The position numbers and the translations under genes were made by a program. The notes beneath the pieces were generated by a model. The model was not told the DNA's origin. It searched no databases and saw only the letters and a program-made list of their open reading frames with translations. A DNA stretch of 20,736 nt. Origin: an uncultured Cryptobacterium sp. Its GTDB lineage: Bacteria > Actinomycetota > Coriobacteriia > Coriobacteriales > Eggerthellaceae. Where the stretch lies: the NCBI GenBank assembly GCA_900554685.1, contig USIG01000019.1, positions 1 through 20,736 on the forward strand, in the 5' to 3' direction. Below, piece after piece: positions 7,155 through 15,146 of the stretch (within the stretch, counting starts at the first letter, position 1; each line of letters opens with the position of its first letter).

Positions 7155-9254
7155 ATGGAAAACCGCGAAACGGAAGAAGTTTTCGAAAAGGAAACCCAAG
7201 AAAACAGCAGTGTGGATTCCGAGGGCGTGGAAGCTTCTTCGGAAGCAAAGGGTGGTAAACGTGGTTTATTTCCCCAAGGAATTGATCGTCGAAGCTTAAT
7301 TGCGGGTCTTGTTGGTGGCGCGGTAGGCATGGGTATTATCACTTTGCTCCCGCGTGGCATTGTGGCAGTTTCAAGTGCGGCAAGTGGTGGTGATGGCATT
7401 TTTATTGAGGGGAACAATGCCAACATGACTGCTAAGACCTATGATATGGAATTCGTTCAGCCGCTAAAGCTTATTGCCAAAAAGGATGGCGAAATTCAGA
7501 CAGAAGGGGTTTGGCGCTCAAGTAACAAACATCTTGTGTCGGTTGCCTCAGACGGAACAACCGTAATGCGAGATGGCGTTGGGGGCCATGATGTTGAAGT
7601 CACCTGGTCGTTGGGGGATACCAGCTATTCCATCATGTTCTACACCACTCAAACCGCAGGTGCTCATGCAATTGAGGTAGACGCTCCTATGACTCGTGGT
7701 GCTTTCATGGTGCGGTTAGCTCAGTATTTTGGATGGCCTCATTACAATGCAGTAATGGATGACGGCGTTGATATCGATGACAACGGCGACATCATGGAAA
7801 CAGAGCGCGTTCGCAATTATTTCGACGTTGTTGGCGATAATGATTACGTTAAGCCCATCGAGGCGGCTCTTGATATGGGTGTTTTGCATGCGGAAAGCTC
7901 CAATGATCTGTTCTATCCTATGTCTCCTATGACAAGGCAAGATGCGGCAGTTATCTTGGTCAGCGCCTTTAAGATGGATAACTTAGAAAATGATTATCTT
8001 GCTCACTTTAGTGATAAAGACCAGATTTCCGAAGAATGCTATCAAGCGCTTAATACGTTAGTTGGTCGCAATTTCATGAGGGGTCGTACAAACACCACTC
8101 TTAACCCTACTGATGGAATTACTGACACCGAGGCTCGCATCATTATTGAGTCAATTGATAAACGAGTAGTTTGCCCTGTTTGGTCAATGCCGGTAAGCCA
8201 TCGAAAGTTTGTACGTTGCCGCCCCGAATGGATGACGGCAACTCCAGATGCGGTAGTAAAGTGGCGTGTAAAGATTGATAAGTATTCTCATCCCGAGCTC
8301 AAAGGGCTCTTCGTTCAGGATCGTGGCGTTGGTGCGTATGTGGGTACGGGATGGAGCGATTGGTTTGAGTACCGCCCCGGATTTTCTACTGATCCAATGT
8401 TTGGATTAAACAACAACAAGGATTTGCCGTATGACGCTATTTGGTTTGTTGCAGAAGTTGAGTGTTATGCGGAAAAAGAGGGCTTGGAAACTTCCCCGGT
8501 AACTCATTTTATGTGGCGCATCGAACGTCCCGCTTGGCATGATTTTGCTCACGATGTACTTCATGAAGGGGGAGACAATTTCCCTACGGTGCATCGCTAC
8601 TTTGATAACTTCCAGGCAGCTGCCTACTATATTGAAGGAAGCGAACGAGGTATTTTGTTCGACGGTCTTATGCCGACCAATACGACTACCACGTTGATCG
8701 ACAGAGTAAACGAAGTGGCCACCAAACCCTATGATTTTGTGCTTGGTCATAATCATGGCGACCATAATGGCGCAATGCCTTTTGCGTATGAAAACGGGCT
8801 TGATATTTATGTGTGTGATCGTACTTATCCACTCGATGAGCCCTGGAAGATTGAAATTTACAATCAGAAGTACACCAGTGCTAACCCCGTAATCGATACA
8901 GAACGAAGTGGTACGTATTCGGGGGATAAGGTTCATGTTATTGATGAAGGCCATGAATTTGATCTAGGAAATTGCAAATTCAAAGTGGTCCATTTACCAG
9001 GACACGAAGATTCTTCACTTTTGCTTTATGGGGCCGATACAGGTCTGCTGTTCTCGTCTGATATTTATGCGGTCAACAGGTATTGGGTTGCCGATCAGTT
9101 TGCTGCTAAAGGAGTAAAGCAAGATTTGCTTTTGTCGTTGCATCAGCAACTTATGGATATCTATACCAAAGATGGAGCCAAGGTAAAAGAGCTTTATACG
9201 GGGCATAATCGCATCGGCATGGGTGGAGGGAGCAATGCCTCCAGAAATTGGTAA
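7155..9254 (+). CDS. Exported SLH-domain metallo-beta-lactamase-fold hydrolase (frameshifted near its C-terminus)
   Basis: A cell-surface metallo-hydrolase of unknown substrate. After a charged 40-residue n-region comes a twin-arginine-like signal (GIDRRSLIAGLVGGAVGMG, R45-R46). Residues ~90-165 look like a small beta-sandwich, ~175-335 hold S-layer homology-like repeats (MTRGAFMVRLAQYFGW, MTRQDAAVILVSAF), and ~430-690 the metallo-beta-lactamase fold: H532-x-H534-x-D536-H537 (GHNHGDHNGA), H617 in PGHEDSS, D636 in FSSD and H684 in TGHN. All metal ligands are present. ATG 7155 has aggaggg seven bases upstream. The frame ends at 9252-9254, but the protein clearly continues in another frame to 9841: together the two span 2687 nt, one base short of a single ~895-codon ORF. 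So one base appears lost near 9234-9236. The divergent LysR gene probably regulates it. Confidence 0.85.
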   Translation: MENRETEEVFEKETQENSSVDSEGVEASSEAKGGKRGLFPQGIDRRSLIAGLVGGAVGMGIITLLPRGIVAVSSAASGGDGIFIEGNNANMTAKTYDMEFVQPLKLIAKKDGEIQTEGVWRSSNKHLVSVASDGTTVMRDGVGGHDVEVTWSLGDTSYSIMFYTTQTAGAHAIEVDAPMTRGAFMVRLAQYFGWPHYNAVMDDGVDIDDNGDIMETERVRNYFDVVGDNDYVKPIEAALDMGVLHAESSNDLFYPMSPMTRQDAAVILVSAFKMDNLENDYLAHFSDKDQISEECYQALNTLVGRNFMRGRTNTTLNPTDGITDTEARIIIESIDKRVVCPVWSMPVSHRKFVRCRPEWMTATPDAVVKWRVKIDKYSHPELKGLFVQDRGVGAYVGTGWSDWFEYRPGFSTDPMFGLNNNKDLPYDAIWFVAEVECYAEKEGLETSPVTHFMWRIERPAWHDFAHDVLHEGGDNFPTVHRYFDNFQAAAYYIEGSERGILFDGLMPTNTTTTLIDRVNEVATKPYDFVLGHNHGDHNGAMPFAYENGLDIYVCDRTYPLDEPWKIEIYNQKYTSANPVIDTERSGTYSGDKVHVIDEGHEFDLGNCKFKVVHLPGHEDSSLLLYGADTGLLFSSDIYAVNRYWVADQFAAKGVKQDLLLSLHQQLMDIYTKDGAKVKELYTGHNRIGMGGGSNASRNW

Positions 9255-9841
9255 ATTATGGTCCCGATGCCGTCTCGCACGATCGTCGCGGTGATGGTGC
9301 AATCGTAGTAACAGATGGGCACCAATACGAAACGATGAACTGGACCAGCTTTTCTGAAACGGGAAAGCAAGTTATAGCTGAATATGAGGGGCAGTACGAT
9401 AAGAAGAAGTTCTACCGTATTGAGGTTGATAAGAGCGGAAAGAAAAATCCGTTAGTAGAAAGCAATCTGTATTTTGATTACAAGACAAATGCTCATTTAA
9501 GTAACATTACTTTCCAGGATGCTGAATTGGTGGGACATGACTTCAAATACAAAATGGGCTTTGACGAGGTTGATGAAAAGACTTCCGATGGTCGTTTGAA
9601 GTTTGCTATTGAAAACAAGTTTGTGCCTTATGAGTATGATTACGAGGTCAAAACGAGCAATAGCGAGGCAACATTCACGCCGGTTGCTATGTCTGATCTT
9701 ATTACCAACATGACCGTAAATGGACAGCCTGCTTCAAGTCGTTGTCCGGTAACGGTTAAGACATCTTCTCCGGCAGTTATTGAAATTACTGGTCCTGATG
9801 GAAAAACAAAGCAAAGCTACACCCTTACTTTTGTAAAGTAG
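9248..9841 (+). CDS. C-terminal part of the SLH/MBL protein, out of frame after a one-base shift
   Basis: This reading frame continues the preceding gene. It is open from 9209, and codons from about 9236 read CLQKLVNYGPDAVSHDRRG, a natural continuation of the upstream TGHNRIGMGGGSN. Its first possible start, TTG 9248, overlaps the upstream stop and has no properly spaced ribosome site (the nearest ggaggg is 17 bases away), so independent translation is unlikely unless by coupling. The ~197 residues hold no metal ligands. The last ~60 (MSDLITNMTVNGQPASSRCP onward, ending TFVK) look like a beta-sandwich accessory domain. A strong terminator follows. Either the gene is disrupted or the sequence has a one-base error. 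Confidence 0.75.
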   Translation: MVNYGPDAVSHDRRGDGAIVVTDGHQYETMNWTSFSETGKQVIAEYEGQYDKKKFYRIEVDKSGKKNPLVESNLYFDYKTNAHLSNITFQDAELVGHDFKYKMGFDEVDEKTSDGRLKFAIENKFVPYEYDYEVKTSNSEATFTPVAMSDLITNMTVNGQPASSRCPVTVKTSSPAVIEITGPDGKTKQSYTLTFVK

Positions 9842-9881
9842 AACTTTCGAAAAACGCTTAGGTTGCTTTGCGAATGGGTGA

Positions 9882-9907
9882 TTTTGCGAAAGATTGTTTT
9901 CGCAAAA
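9882..9907 (+). other. Hairpin ahead of the SLH/MBL terminator
   Basis: Ten-base perfect arms (ttttgcgaaa 9882-9891, tttcgcaaaa 9898-9907) around a six-base loop. It lacks a T-run of its own and lies 18 bp before the terminator stem, so it may stabilise the 3' end of the transcript. Confidence 0.45.
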
Positions 9908-9925
9908 GGTTAAAGAGAGCGCGAT

Positions 9926-9962
9926 GATAAGGATGGCGATTTTGCCATCCTTATCTTTCTTT
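9926..9962 (+). terminator. Rho-independent terminator after the SLH/MBL gene
   Basis: A perfect 12-bp stem (gataaggatggc 9926-9937, gccatccttatc 9944-9955) with a six-base loop is followed by tttcttt. It ends transcription about 85 bp after the last codon of the SLH/MBL reading frame and isolates the next transporter gene. Confidence 0.85.
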
Positions 9963-10040
9963 GGCAGATGTGTTGTTAGTGGGCAATAAGCGAGCGTATG
10001 ATCCACTGCTCCGCCGAACCGGTACTCTTTCGGATTCTGT

Positions 10041-10069
10041 TTAACACATTCGAAATAGTTTGTTATAGT
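10041..10069 (+). promoter_or_regulatory. Sigma70-type promoter of the symporter gene
   Basis: A -35 hexamer ttaaca (10041-10046) and a -10 hexamer tatagt (10064-10069) are separated by exactly 17 bases, each with five of six consensus positions. The predicted start near 10076 gives a leader of about 70 bases before ATG 10145. Confidence 0.65.
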
Positions 10070-10084
10070 CTAGCCTTGTGTAAA

Positions 10085-10114
10085 TTCTCTGGCGTCTCTT
10101 TTGTACGCAGAGAA
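10085..10114 (+). promoter_or_regulatory. 5' leader hairpin of the symporter mRNA
   Basis: The segment ttctctg-gcgt pairs with acgcagagaa, an 11-base left arm and 10-base right arm with one bulged g and a loop of about nine bases. It ends 30 bases before ATG 10145 and just before ATG 10121, and it contains the only purine-rich stretch (cagagaa) that could serve the earlier ATG. Confidence 0.4.
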
Positions 10115-10144
10115 TAAATAATGTTTGCGAAGAAAGAAGATCTT

Positions 10145-11536
10145 ATGACTTCAACAGAATCTGCACAGCAGGCAGGTCGTGCTTCTTGGTCTGGTAAGCT
10201 TGCCTTTGTTTTAGCGGCTGCAGCATCTGCTGTTGGTTTAGGAAGTATGTGGCGCTTCCCCTATTTGGCTGCAAAATATGGTGGCGGCACTTTCTTGCTG
10301 ACCTATTTAGTGTTTGTATTCACTATCGGTATTGCGCTTTTGCTTCTTGAAACAGCACTTGGTCGTAAGACGGGCCAAAGCTCTATTGGTGCTTTTAAAG
10401 CTTATGGCAAAAAATACGCTTTCATCGGTATTTTGATGTCAGCAGTACCGTTTATTATTGTTCCTTACTACTGCGTAATTGGCGGTTGGGTAACAAAGTT
10501 CTTAGCATGTTATGTAACCGGTGATATTGCTTCTCTTACTGATGGCGGCGACTATTTCAGTACCTTTATTGCCAATGGTCCTGAGAGCATCCTTTTCATG
10601 CTGGTATTTATGGCATTGACGTATTTCGTTGTGTCCCGCGGCGTTAAGGGCGGTATTGAAAAAGCGAACTTAGTTATGATGCCTGCCCTTATTATTATGG
10701 CAGCAGGCGTTGCGATCTATGCGCTTACTTTGCCAGGTGCTCTTGATGGTCTGTCCTACTATTTCATTCCCGATTTCAGTGCATTTTCTCCTGAGTTGGT
10801 AATCTCTGCACTGGGACAAACCTTCTTTACCTTGTCTTTGGCAATGGGCATTATGGTTACCTATGGTTCCTATTTGGATAAGAGCTCTAAACTGACGTCA
10901 AGCGTTGCCCAAATTGCTGGTACCACCTTCGGTGTTTCTCTGCTTGCTGGTCTTATGATCATTCCTGCTGCTTTTGCAGCAATGGGTTCAGGCGAAGCAG
11001 TTGCACAAAACTCTGGTCCTACGTTGATGTTTGTTGTTTTGCCTCAGGTCTTTAGCGGACTTGGAGACATTGCTCCTATTATTGGTGGCGTATTCTTCGT
11101 TTTGGTATTGTTTGCAGCGCTCACCAGTTCCATTTCATTGGTGGAAACCTGTACGGCCATTATCCAAGATGCAACTCACTGCAAGCGCAGCACCGCTCTT
11201 ATTGTGACGGTCGTGTGGACCACTTTGATGGGCATTATCGTAAACCTTGGCTTTGGTACGTTGTCCTTTATTCAGCCTCTTGGCGAAGGTTCTTCGTTGC
11301 TTGACTTCTTCGACTTCATTTCGAATTCCGTCATGATGCCTGTGGTTGCATTGCTCACCTGTATCTTTATCGGCTGGATTGTAGGCACGAAATCTTTGGA
11401 AGAAGAAATCATGCTTTCTGCTGAATTTAAGCTGCGCAAAGTATGGGTATTTATGATTAAGTTTATTGCCCCTATTGTGCTGGTAATTATTCTGGTTGCC
11501 TACGTTGCACAGACTATGGGCTTGTTTACGATGTAG
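10145..11536 (+). CDS. Sodium-dependent neurotransmitter:sodium symporter (NSS/SNF) family transporter
   Basis: A multi-spanning membrane transporter of the NSS family (relatives of LeuT, TnaT and MhsT), which import amino acids or similar solutes with sodium. The family signature is in the first membrane segment: AFVLAAAASAVGLGSMWRFPYLAAKYGGG. Further hydrophobic segments run to the C-terminus, about eleven or twelve by eye, as expected for bacterial members. I prefer ATG 10145 (463 residues, MTSTESAQQAG...), since family members begin shortly before the first membrane helix and gaaagaaga lies about eight bases upstream. ATG 10121 would add eight residues and lacks a ribosome site. It is a single-gene unit with promoter 10041-10069 and a terminator after it. 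The substrate cannot be read from sequence; amino acid or tryptophan-like compounds are the usual guess. Confidence 0.92.
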   Translation: MTSTESAQQAGRASWSGKLAFVLAAAASAVGLGSMWRFPYLAAKYGGGTFLLTYLVFVFTIGIALLLLETALGRKTGQSSIGAFKAYGKKYAFIGILMSAVPFIIVPYYCVIGGWVTKFLACYVTGDIASLTDGGDYFSTFIANGPESILFMLVFMALTYFVVSRGVKGGIEKANLVMMPALIIMAAGVAIYALTLPGALDGLSYYFIPDFSAFSPELVISALGQTFFTLSLAMGIMVTYGSYLDKSSKLTSSVAQIAGTTFGVSLLAGLMIIPAAFAAMGSGEAVAQNSGPTLMFVVLPQVFSGLGDIAPIIGGVFFVLVLFAALTSSISLVETCTAIIQDATHCKRSTALIVTVVWTTLMGIIVNLGFGTLSFIQPLGEGSSLLDFFDFISNSVMMPVVALLTCIFIGWIVGTKSLEEEIMLSAEFKLRKVWVFMIKFIAPIVLVIILVAYVAQTMGLFTM

Positions 11537-11582
11537 CTTTTAGCCGTGTGATGTCTTAAAACCAAGAAGCCATCAACGCTTA

Positions 11583-11606
11583 AAAGACCTAAACACCTAA
11601 AGACCT
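11583..11606. repeat. Three tandem 8-bp units after the symporter gene
   Basis: aaagacct (11583-11590), aaacacct (11591-11598) and aaagacct (11599-11606) follow directly head to tail. The third copy forms the start of the terminator's left arm. Confidence 0.7.
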
Positions 11607-11665
11607 CCTGCAGGTTTGAACTGCATCCTGGAAGTTGGATGCAGTTTAGACACAGGAGGTCTTTT
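11599..11665 (+). terminator. Long two-part intrinsic terminator after the symporter gene
   Basis: A 12-bp outer stem (aaagacctcctg 11599-11610, caggaggtcttt 11653-11664) encloses a 10-bp inner stem (aactgcatcc 11619-11628, ggatgcagtt 11637-11646) with an 8-base loop; the intervening arms can pair partly. The right arm ends in tttt. Because the left arm begins with aaa, it could also act on the other strand. Confidence 0.8.
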
Positions 11666-11985
11666 GCGTTTTCAAAGGGGGTTCTTGAGGGGTCTTGTGG
11701 AGCTTCATGGGGTTTGATGGTGCGCGGGTTTTGATAATTATGCGTGCAACAAGTTATGCGTGCGGCAATTATGTTGGCTATAAAGCACGCTTTTGGCGAG
11801 GGTGGTATTATTAACTCCGCACAAAAGCGCAGCGTTTTGACTTTTGCTGAAGAGCTGCCTCAACTCGCTGGCATACAATAGAGAAAGCATCAATAGAGAA
11901 AGCATTTCTCGTGCATCGCGCATTACGTCGCTTATGCGATATATATGCGCATTGAAAGTAATAAACAAGTATCAAGGAGAAGCAC
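11666..11985. other. Non-coding stretch upstream of ychF, with a perfect 15-bp tandem duplication
   Basis: No credible gene is seen in these 320 bases. caatagagaaagcat occurs twice without a gap (11876-11890 and 11891-11905), and ttatgcgtgc occurs twice near 11738-11765. A promoter for ychF should lie here, but I could not find a -35/-10 pair that I trust. Confidence 0.5.
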
Positions 11986-13050
11986 GTGTCTCTTTCAATC
12001 GGAATCGTTGGACTTCCTAATGTAGGTAAATCCTCGCTGTTTACTGCTCTTACCAAGAAGAGCGGATTTGCTGCAAATTATCCTTTCGCCACGATCGAAC
12101 CTAATGTAGGTATTGTTCCGGTGCCTGATGATCGCCTGGAAGGTTTAGCGGCAATCGATCATCCTGCAAAAATTATTCCTGCAACAGTGGAATTTGTTGA
12201 TATTGCTGGTTTGGTGGCAGGCGCATCACAGGGCGAGGGCCTAGGCAATAAATTCTTAGCAAACATTCGTGAAACAGACGCAATTTGTGAAGTGGTGCGC
12301 TTCTTCACTGACCCTAACGTAGAGCATGTATCGCGCAAGGTTGATCCGCAAAGTGACGTGGAAACCATCAAGACCGAACTGGTGCTGGCTGATATGGGCA
12401 CCATTGAAAAGGCGTTGCCTCGCTTAGAAAAGGAAGCTAAGCGTGACAAGTCTGCGGTACTAAAATTCGAAACCGCCAAGAAAGTCTTTGAGGGTTTGAA
12501 TGAGGGACACCGAGCCCTTTCTCTTGATTTAACAGATGAAGAAAAAGACTCCATCAAAGAGCTATGCTTGCTTACGATGAAGCCCCTTTTGTATATTGCC
12601 AACGTTGATGAAAGCCAGCTCAATGCTGAACTTCCTGAGATTGATGGACAAAAGCCAGTGCCGATTTGCGCTAAGACCGAGGCCGATTTAGCCGAACTTG
12701 AACCCGAAGAGGCTCAAATGTTTTTAGAGGAGTTAGGCCTTGACGAATCGGGATTGGCTCGTTTGGTGCGCGAAGCCTATAAGCTTCTTGGTCTGCAAAG
12801 CTTCTTTACCAGTGGCGAAACAGAAACACGTGCTTGGACTATTCCAGTAGGGGCAAAAGCTCCCCAGGCAGCAGGTGTTATTCATAGCGATTTTGAGCGT
12901 GGCTTCATTAAAGCAGAAACGGCATCGTATGAAGACTACGTTGAACTGGGCGGAGAAAAGGGTTGCCGTGAGGCAGGAAAGCTTCGCCAAGAGGGCAAGG
13001 ATTATGTGGTGCAAGACGGGGATGTTATGCACTTCAAATTTAATGTATAA
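11986..13050 (+). CDS. ychF: Redox-regulated ATPase / Obg-family GTPase-like protein YchF
   Basis: YchF (OLA1 family) is a ribosome-associated P-loop NTPase of the Obg group that prefers ATP. The 354-residue product has the nucleotide-binding loop GLPNVGKSS (residues 9-17), the switch region ANYPFATIEPN, the Walker B/G3 region FVDIAGLVAGASQGEGLGNKFL, and an IANVDES stretch at the G4-equivalent position. The C-terminal TGS-type domain includes TSGETETRAWTI and GFIKAETASYEDYVELGG. Translation starts at GTG 11986, with aaggaga six bases upstream. The length is close to the usual ~363. It is followed after 11 bases by the aldo/keto reductase, whose ribosome site abuts the ychF stop, so the two are probably co-transcribed. 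Confidence 0.96.
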   Translation: MSLSIGIVGLPNVGKSSLFTALTKKSGFAANYPFATIEPNVGIVPVPDDRLEGLAAIDHPAKIIPATVEFVDIAGLVAGASQGEGLGNKFLANIRETDAICEVVRFFTDPNVEHVSRKVDPQSDVETIKTELVLADMGTIEKALPRLEKEAKRDKSAVLKFETAKKVFEGLNEGHRALSLDLTDEEKDSIKELCLLTMKPLLYIANVDESQLNAELPEIDGQKPVPICAKTEADLAELEPEEAQMFLEELGLDESGLARLVREAYKLLGLQSFFTSGETETRAWTIPVGAKAPQAAGVIHSDFERGFIKAETASYEDYVELGGEKGCREAGKLRQEGKDYVVQDGDVMHFKFNV

Positions 13051-13061
13051 GGAGGGGCTTC

Positions 13062-14228
13062 ATGGAGTTTCGTGAAATGGGGAAGACGGGCGTAAAGCTT
13101 TCGCCTTTAGGCTTTGGTGTTATGCGTCTGCCTCTGAAAAACGGTGGAAAGACAGCAAACGATACGACTATCGATAATGTTGATGTTGATACCTCTATTG
13201 CTATGATTCGTCATGCTATTGATGAGGGCGTGAACTATTTCGATACAGCCTACAACTATGTCTCGGGCTCTTCTGAGGTTATTTTGGGTCAGGCTCTTAA
13301 GGATGGCTATCGTGAGAAGGTTTATGTTGCCTCCAAGTCGCCTGCGTGGTTGTATAAAGCGCCTGAGGATTTCGATCGCTTCCTCAACGAACAGCTTGAG
13401 CGTTTGCAGATGGACTATATGGACTTCTATCTGCTTCATTCCATGAATGGTGGTAGTTGGAAGAAGAGTGTGCGTAACAATGCTGTTGAATCTATGGTTC
13501 GCGCAAAAGCAGAGGGTAAGGTTAAGCACATCGGCTTTTCTTTCCATGATGACTTGGAGCTCTTTGAGGAAATTCTCAATGCAGCCGATTGGGATTTCTG
13601 TCAAATTCAGCTGAACTATTATGATCGCGACTATCAAGCGGGCGTTAAAGGTGCCAAAATGGCAGCTGAGCGCGGCATGGGTGTTGTGGTTATGGAACCC
13701 TTGCGTGGTGGCTTGTTGGTTGATTTGCCCAAGAGTGTACAAGAAGTGTTTGATACGTCATCCTATGATCGCAGCAATGTGGAATGGTCATTTGACTGGC
13801 TGTGGGACATGCCTGAAGTTTCATGCGTGCTCTCCGGTATGACAACCCCTCAACAGCTCGATGAGAATATCACCTATATGAAGTGCGCTTCGGTTGGCAT
13901 GCTTAGCGATGATGAACATGCTGTTATTGATGCTGCGAAGGCAGCGCTTGATGCCAAGGCTGCTATTCCTTGTACGGGCTGCAACTATTGCGTAGATATG
14001 TGTCCTAACAAGATTGCCATTCCGTATAACTTCCGTGCCTACAATATGGGCGTTTTGTATGACAACATGGACTTGGCAAAAGAGTTTTATGCCGAGGAAG
14101 TAACAAGCTATGGTCGTCGTGCAGAGCACTGCACAAGTTGCGGAACGTGCGAAGAAATATGTCCGCAGCATATCAAAATCAGTGAGTGGTTGCCTAAAGT
14201 TGACGAGCTTTTGAATACTGATAAATAA
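13062..14228 (+). CDS. Aldo/keto reductase with C-terminal 2[4Fe-4S] ferredoxin domain
   Basis: A cytoplasmic oxidoreductase of 388 residues. The N-terminal ~290 residues form the aldo/keto reductase barrel with the full catalytic tetrad: D61 and Y66 in FDTAYNYVSGSSEV, K92 in VASKSP and H126 in LLHS. The C-terminal part adds two ferredoxin-type clusters: C304, C307, C310, C314 (CTGCNYCVDMCP) and C357, C360, C363, C367 (CTSCGTCEEICP). This fusion is common in anaerobes, but the substrate is generally unknown, so I give no pathway. ATG 13062 is six bases after ggagggg, which itself follows the ychF stop directly, so translation is likely coupled. The following larB gene is separated by 132 bases that hold repeats and a hairpin. 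Confidence 0.93.
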   Translation: MEFREMGKTGVKLSPLGFGVMRLPLKNGGKTANDTTIDNVDVDTSIAMIRHAIDEGVNYFDTAYNYVSGSSEVILGQALKDGYREKVYVASKSPAWLYKAPEDFDRFLNEQLERLQMDYMDFYLLHSMNGGSWKKSVRNNAVESMVRAKAEGKVKHIGFSFHDDLELFEEILNAADWDFCQIQLNYYDRDYQAGVKGAKMAAERGMGVVVMEPLRGGLLVDLPKSVQEVFDTSSYDRSNVEWSFDWLWDMPEVSCVLSGMTTPQQLDENITYMKCASVGMLSDDEHAVIDAAKAALDAKAAIPCTGCNYCVDMCPNKIAIPYNFRAYNMGVLYDNMDLAKEFYAEEVTSYGRRAEHCTSCGTCEEICPQHIKISEWLPKVDELLNTDK

Positions 14229-14271
14229 ACGCGCGCTAAGATAAACGTATGGCGAGATAAATGCGAGGCGG
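14224..14271. repeat. Three degenerate ~16-bp units after the aldo/keto reductase stop
   Basis: Related units beginning ataaac/ataaat (roughly ataaacgcgcgctaag, ataaacgtatggcgag, ataaatgcgaggcgga) follow one another just after the stop codon. The match between units is partial, so this is a moderate call. Confidence 0.45.
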
Positions 14272-14320
14272 AACAAACACGCAACGAGAGGTGTAAAGCA
14301 CTCGAAGCGTGTTTGTTTTG
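14272..14320 (+). terminator. Possible terminator between the aldo/keto reductase and larB
   Basis: An 11-bp perfect stem (aacaaacacgc 14272-14282, gcgtgtttgtt 14307-14317) has a 24-base loop; the tail gtttgttttg is only partly T-rich. It may be a weak terminator or a leader structure for larB, 41 bases ahead of its start. Confidence 0.4.
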
Positions 14321-14360
14321 TCGGCGCATTGCGCATGATGCTTTGCAAAGAAGGGATAGT

Positions 14361-15146
14361 ATGCACTCAGACGAAATAAAACGTATTCTTACTGAGGTTT
14401 CCCAAGGCACCTGTAGCGTAGAAGATGCTTTGCTTTCCCTCAAAAAAGAACCCTTTACTGATTTGGGGTACGCTAAAGTCGATCATCATCGAGCTCTTCG
14501 CCAAAACGCTGCCGAGGTTGTGTATGGTGCAGGGAAAACACCGGAGCAAATTGCTGGCATCGTGTCTGCGCTTCAAAGTGAAGGCGAAAAAACCGTGCTT
14601 ATTACACGCCTAAATCCTGAAGCAGCTGCGCTTCTTCGAACCTCAATATCGCTTGATTATCATGAGCTTTCTCAAGTGGGCATCGTTGGTCCGCTACCTA
14701 AACCCACAGGCAATGGTCGTATTGTAGTGGCGTGCGCAGGCACAAGCGATTTACCTGTTGCAGAAGAAGCAGCTCTTACGGCAGAGGTGCTGGGCAATGA
14801 AGTGTTGCGCTTGTTTGATGTCGGTGTAGCGGGACTTCATCGTTTGCTTTCCCATATGGATGATCTTATGAGTGCTCAGGTGGTTATTGCTATTGCTGGA
14901 ATGGAGGGCGCGCTTGCCAGTGTGATCGGTGGCATGGTGTCTTGTCCGGTTATTGCGGTGCCGACCAGTGTTGGCTATGGCGCTTCATTTAAGGGAGTGG
15001 CGGCCCTGCTTTCGATGTTGAACTCTTGTGCTAGTGGCATCAGCGTGGTCAATATCGATAATGGATTTGGGGCAGCATTCCAGGCGCATCTTATTAATCA
15101 CTTGCCAGGAAAATCTGAGTCTTCTGAAGAAAGGGATGGCGAGTAA
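14361..15146 (+). CDS. larB: Nickel-pincer cofactor biosynthesis carboxylase LarB (AIR carboxylase family)
   Basis: LarB carboxylates the pyridinium ring of nicotinic acid adenine dinucleotide in the first step of nickel-pincer nucleotide synthesis, the cofactor of lactate racemase and related enzymes. The 261-residue product has the family's N-terminal helical part (GTCSVEDALLSLK, GYAKVDHHRALRQNAAEVVYGAGKTPEQI) and a C-terminal AIR-carboxylase-like domain (VACAGTSDLPVAEEAALTAEVLG, GMEGALASVIGGMVSCPVIAVPTSVGYGASFKG, ending NIDNGFGAA). ATG 14361 has aaggga just upstream; an earlier ATG at 14313 would add 16 residues without a ribosome site. The larC-like gene follows after 144 bases of degenerate repeats. 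No larE or larA is visible in the window. Confidence 0.92.
   Translation: MHSDEIKRILTEVSQGTCSVEDALLSLKKEPFTDLGYAKVDHHRALRQNAAEVVYGAGKTPEQIAGIVSALQSEGEKTVLITRLNPEAAALLRTSISLDYHELSQVGIVGPLPKPTGNGRIVVACAGTSDLPVAEEAALTAEVLGNEVLRLFDVGVAGLHRLLSHMDDLMSAQVVIAIAGMEGALASVIGGMVSCPVIAVPTSVGYGASFKGVAALLSMLNSCASGISVVNIDNGFGAAFQAHLINHLPGKSESSEERDGE

Noticed and set aside
9225..9254. Programmed -1 ribosomal frameshift in the SLH/MBL gene
   Set aside because: The overlap contains no canonical slippery heptamer and no obvious downstream stem close by; a one-base loss explains the data more simply.
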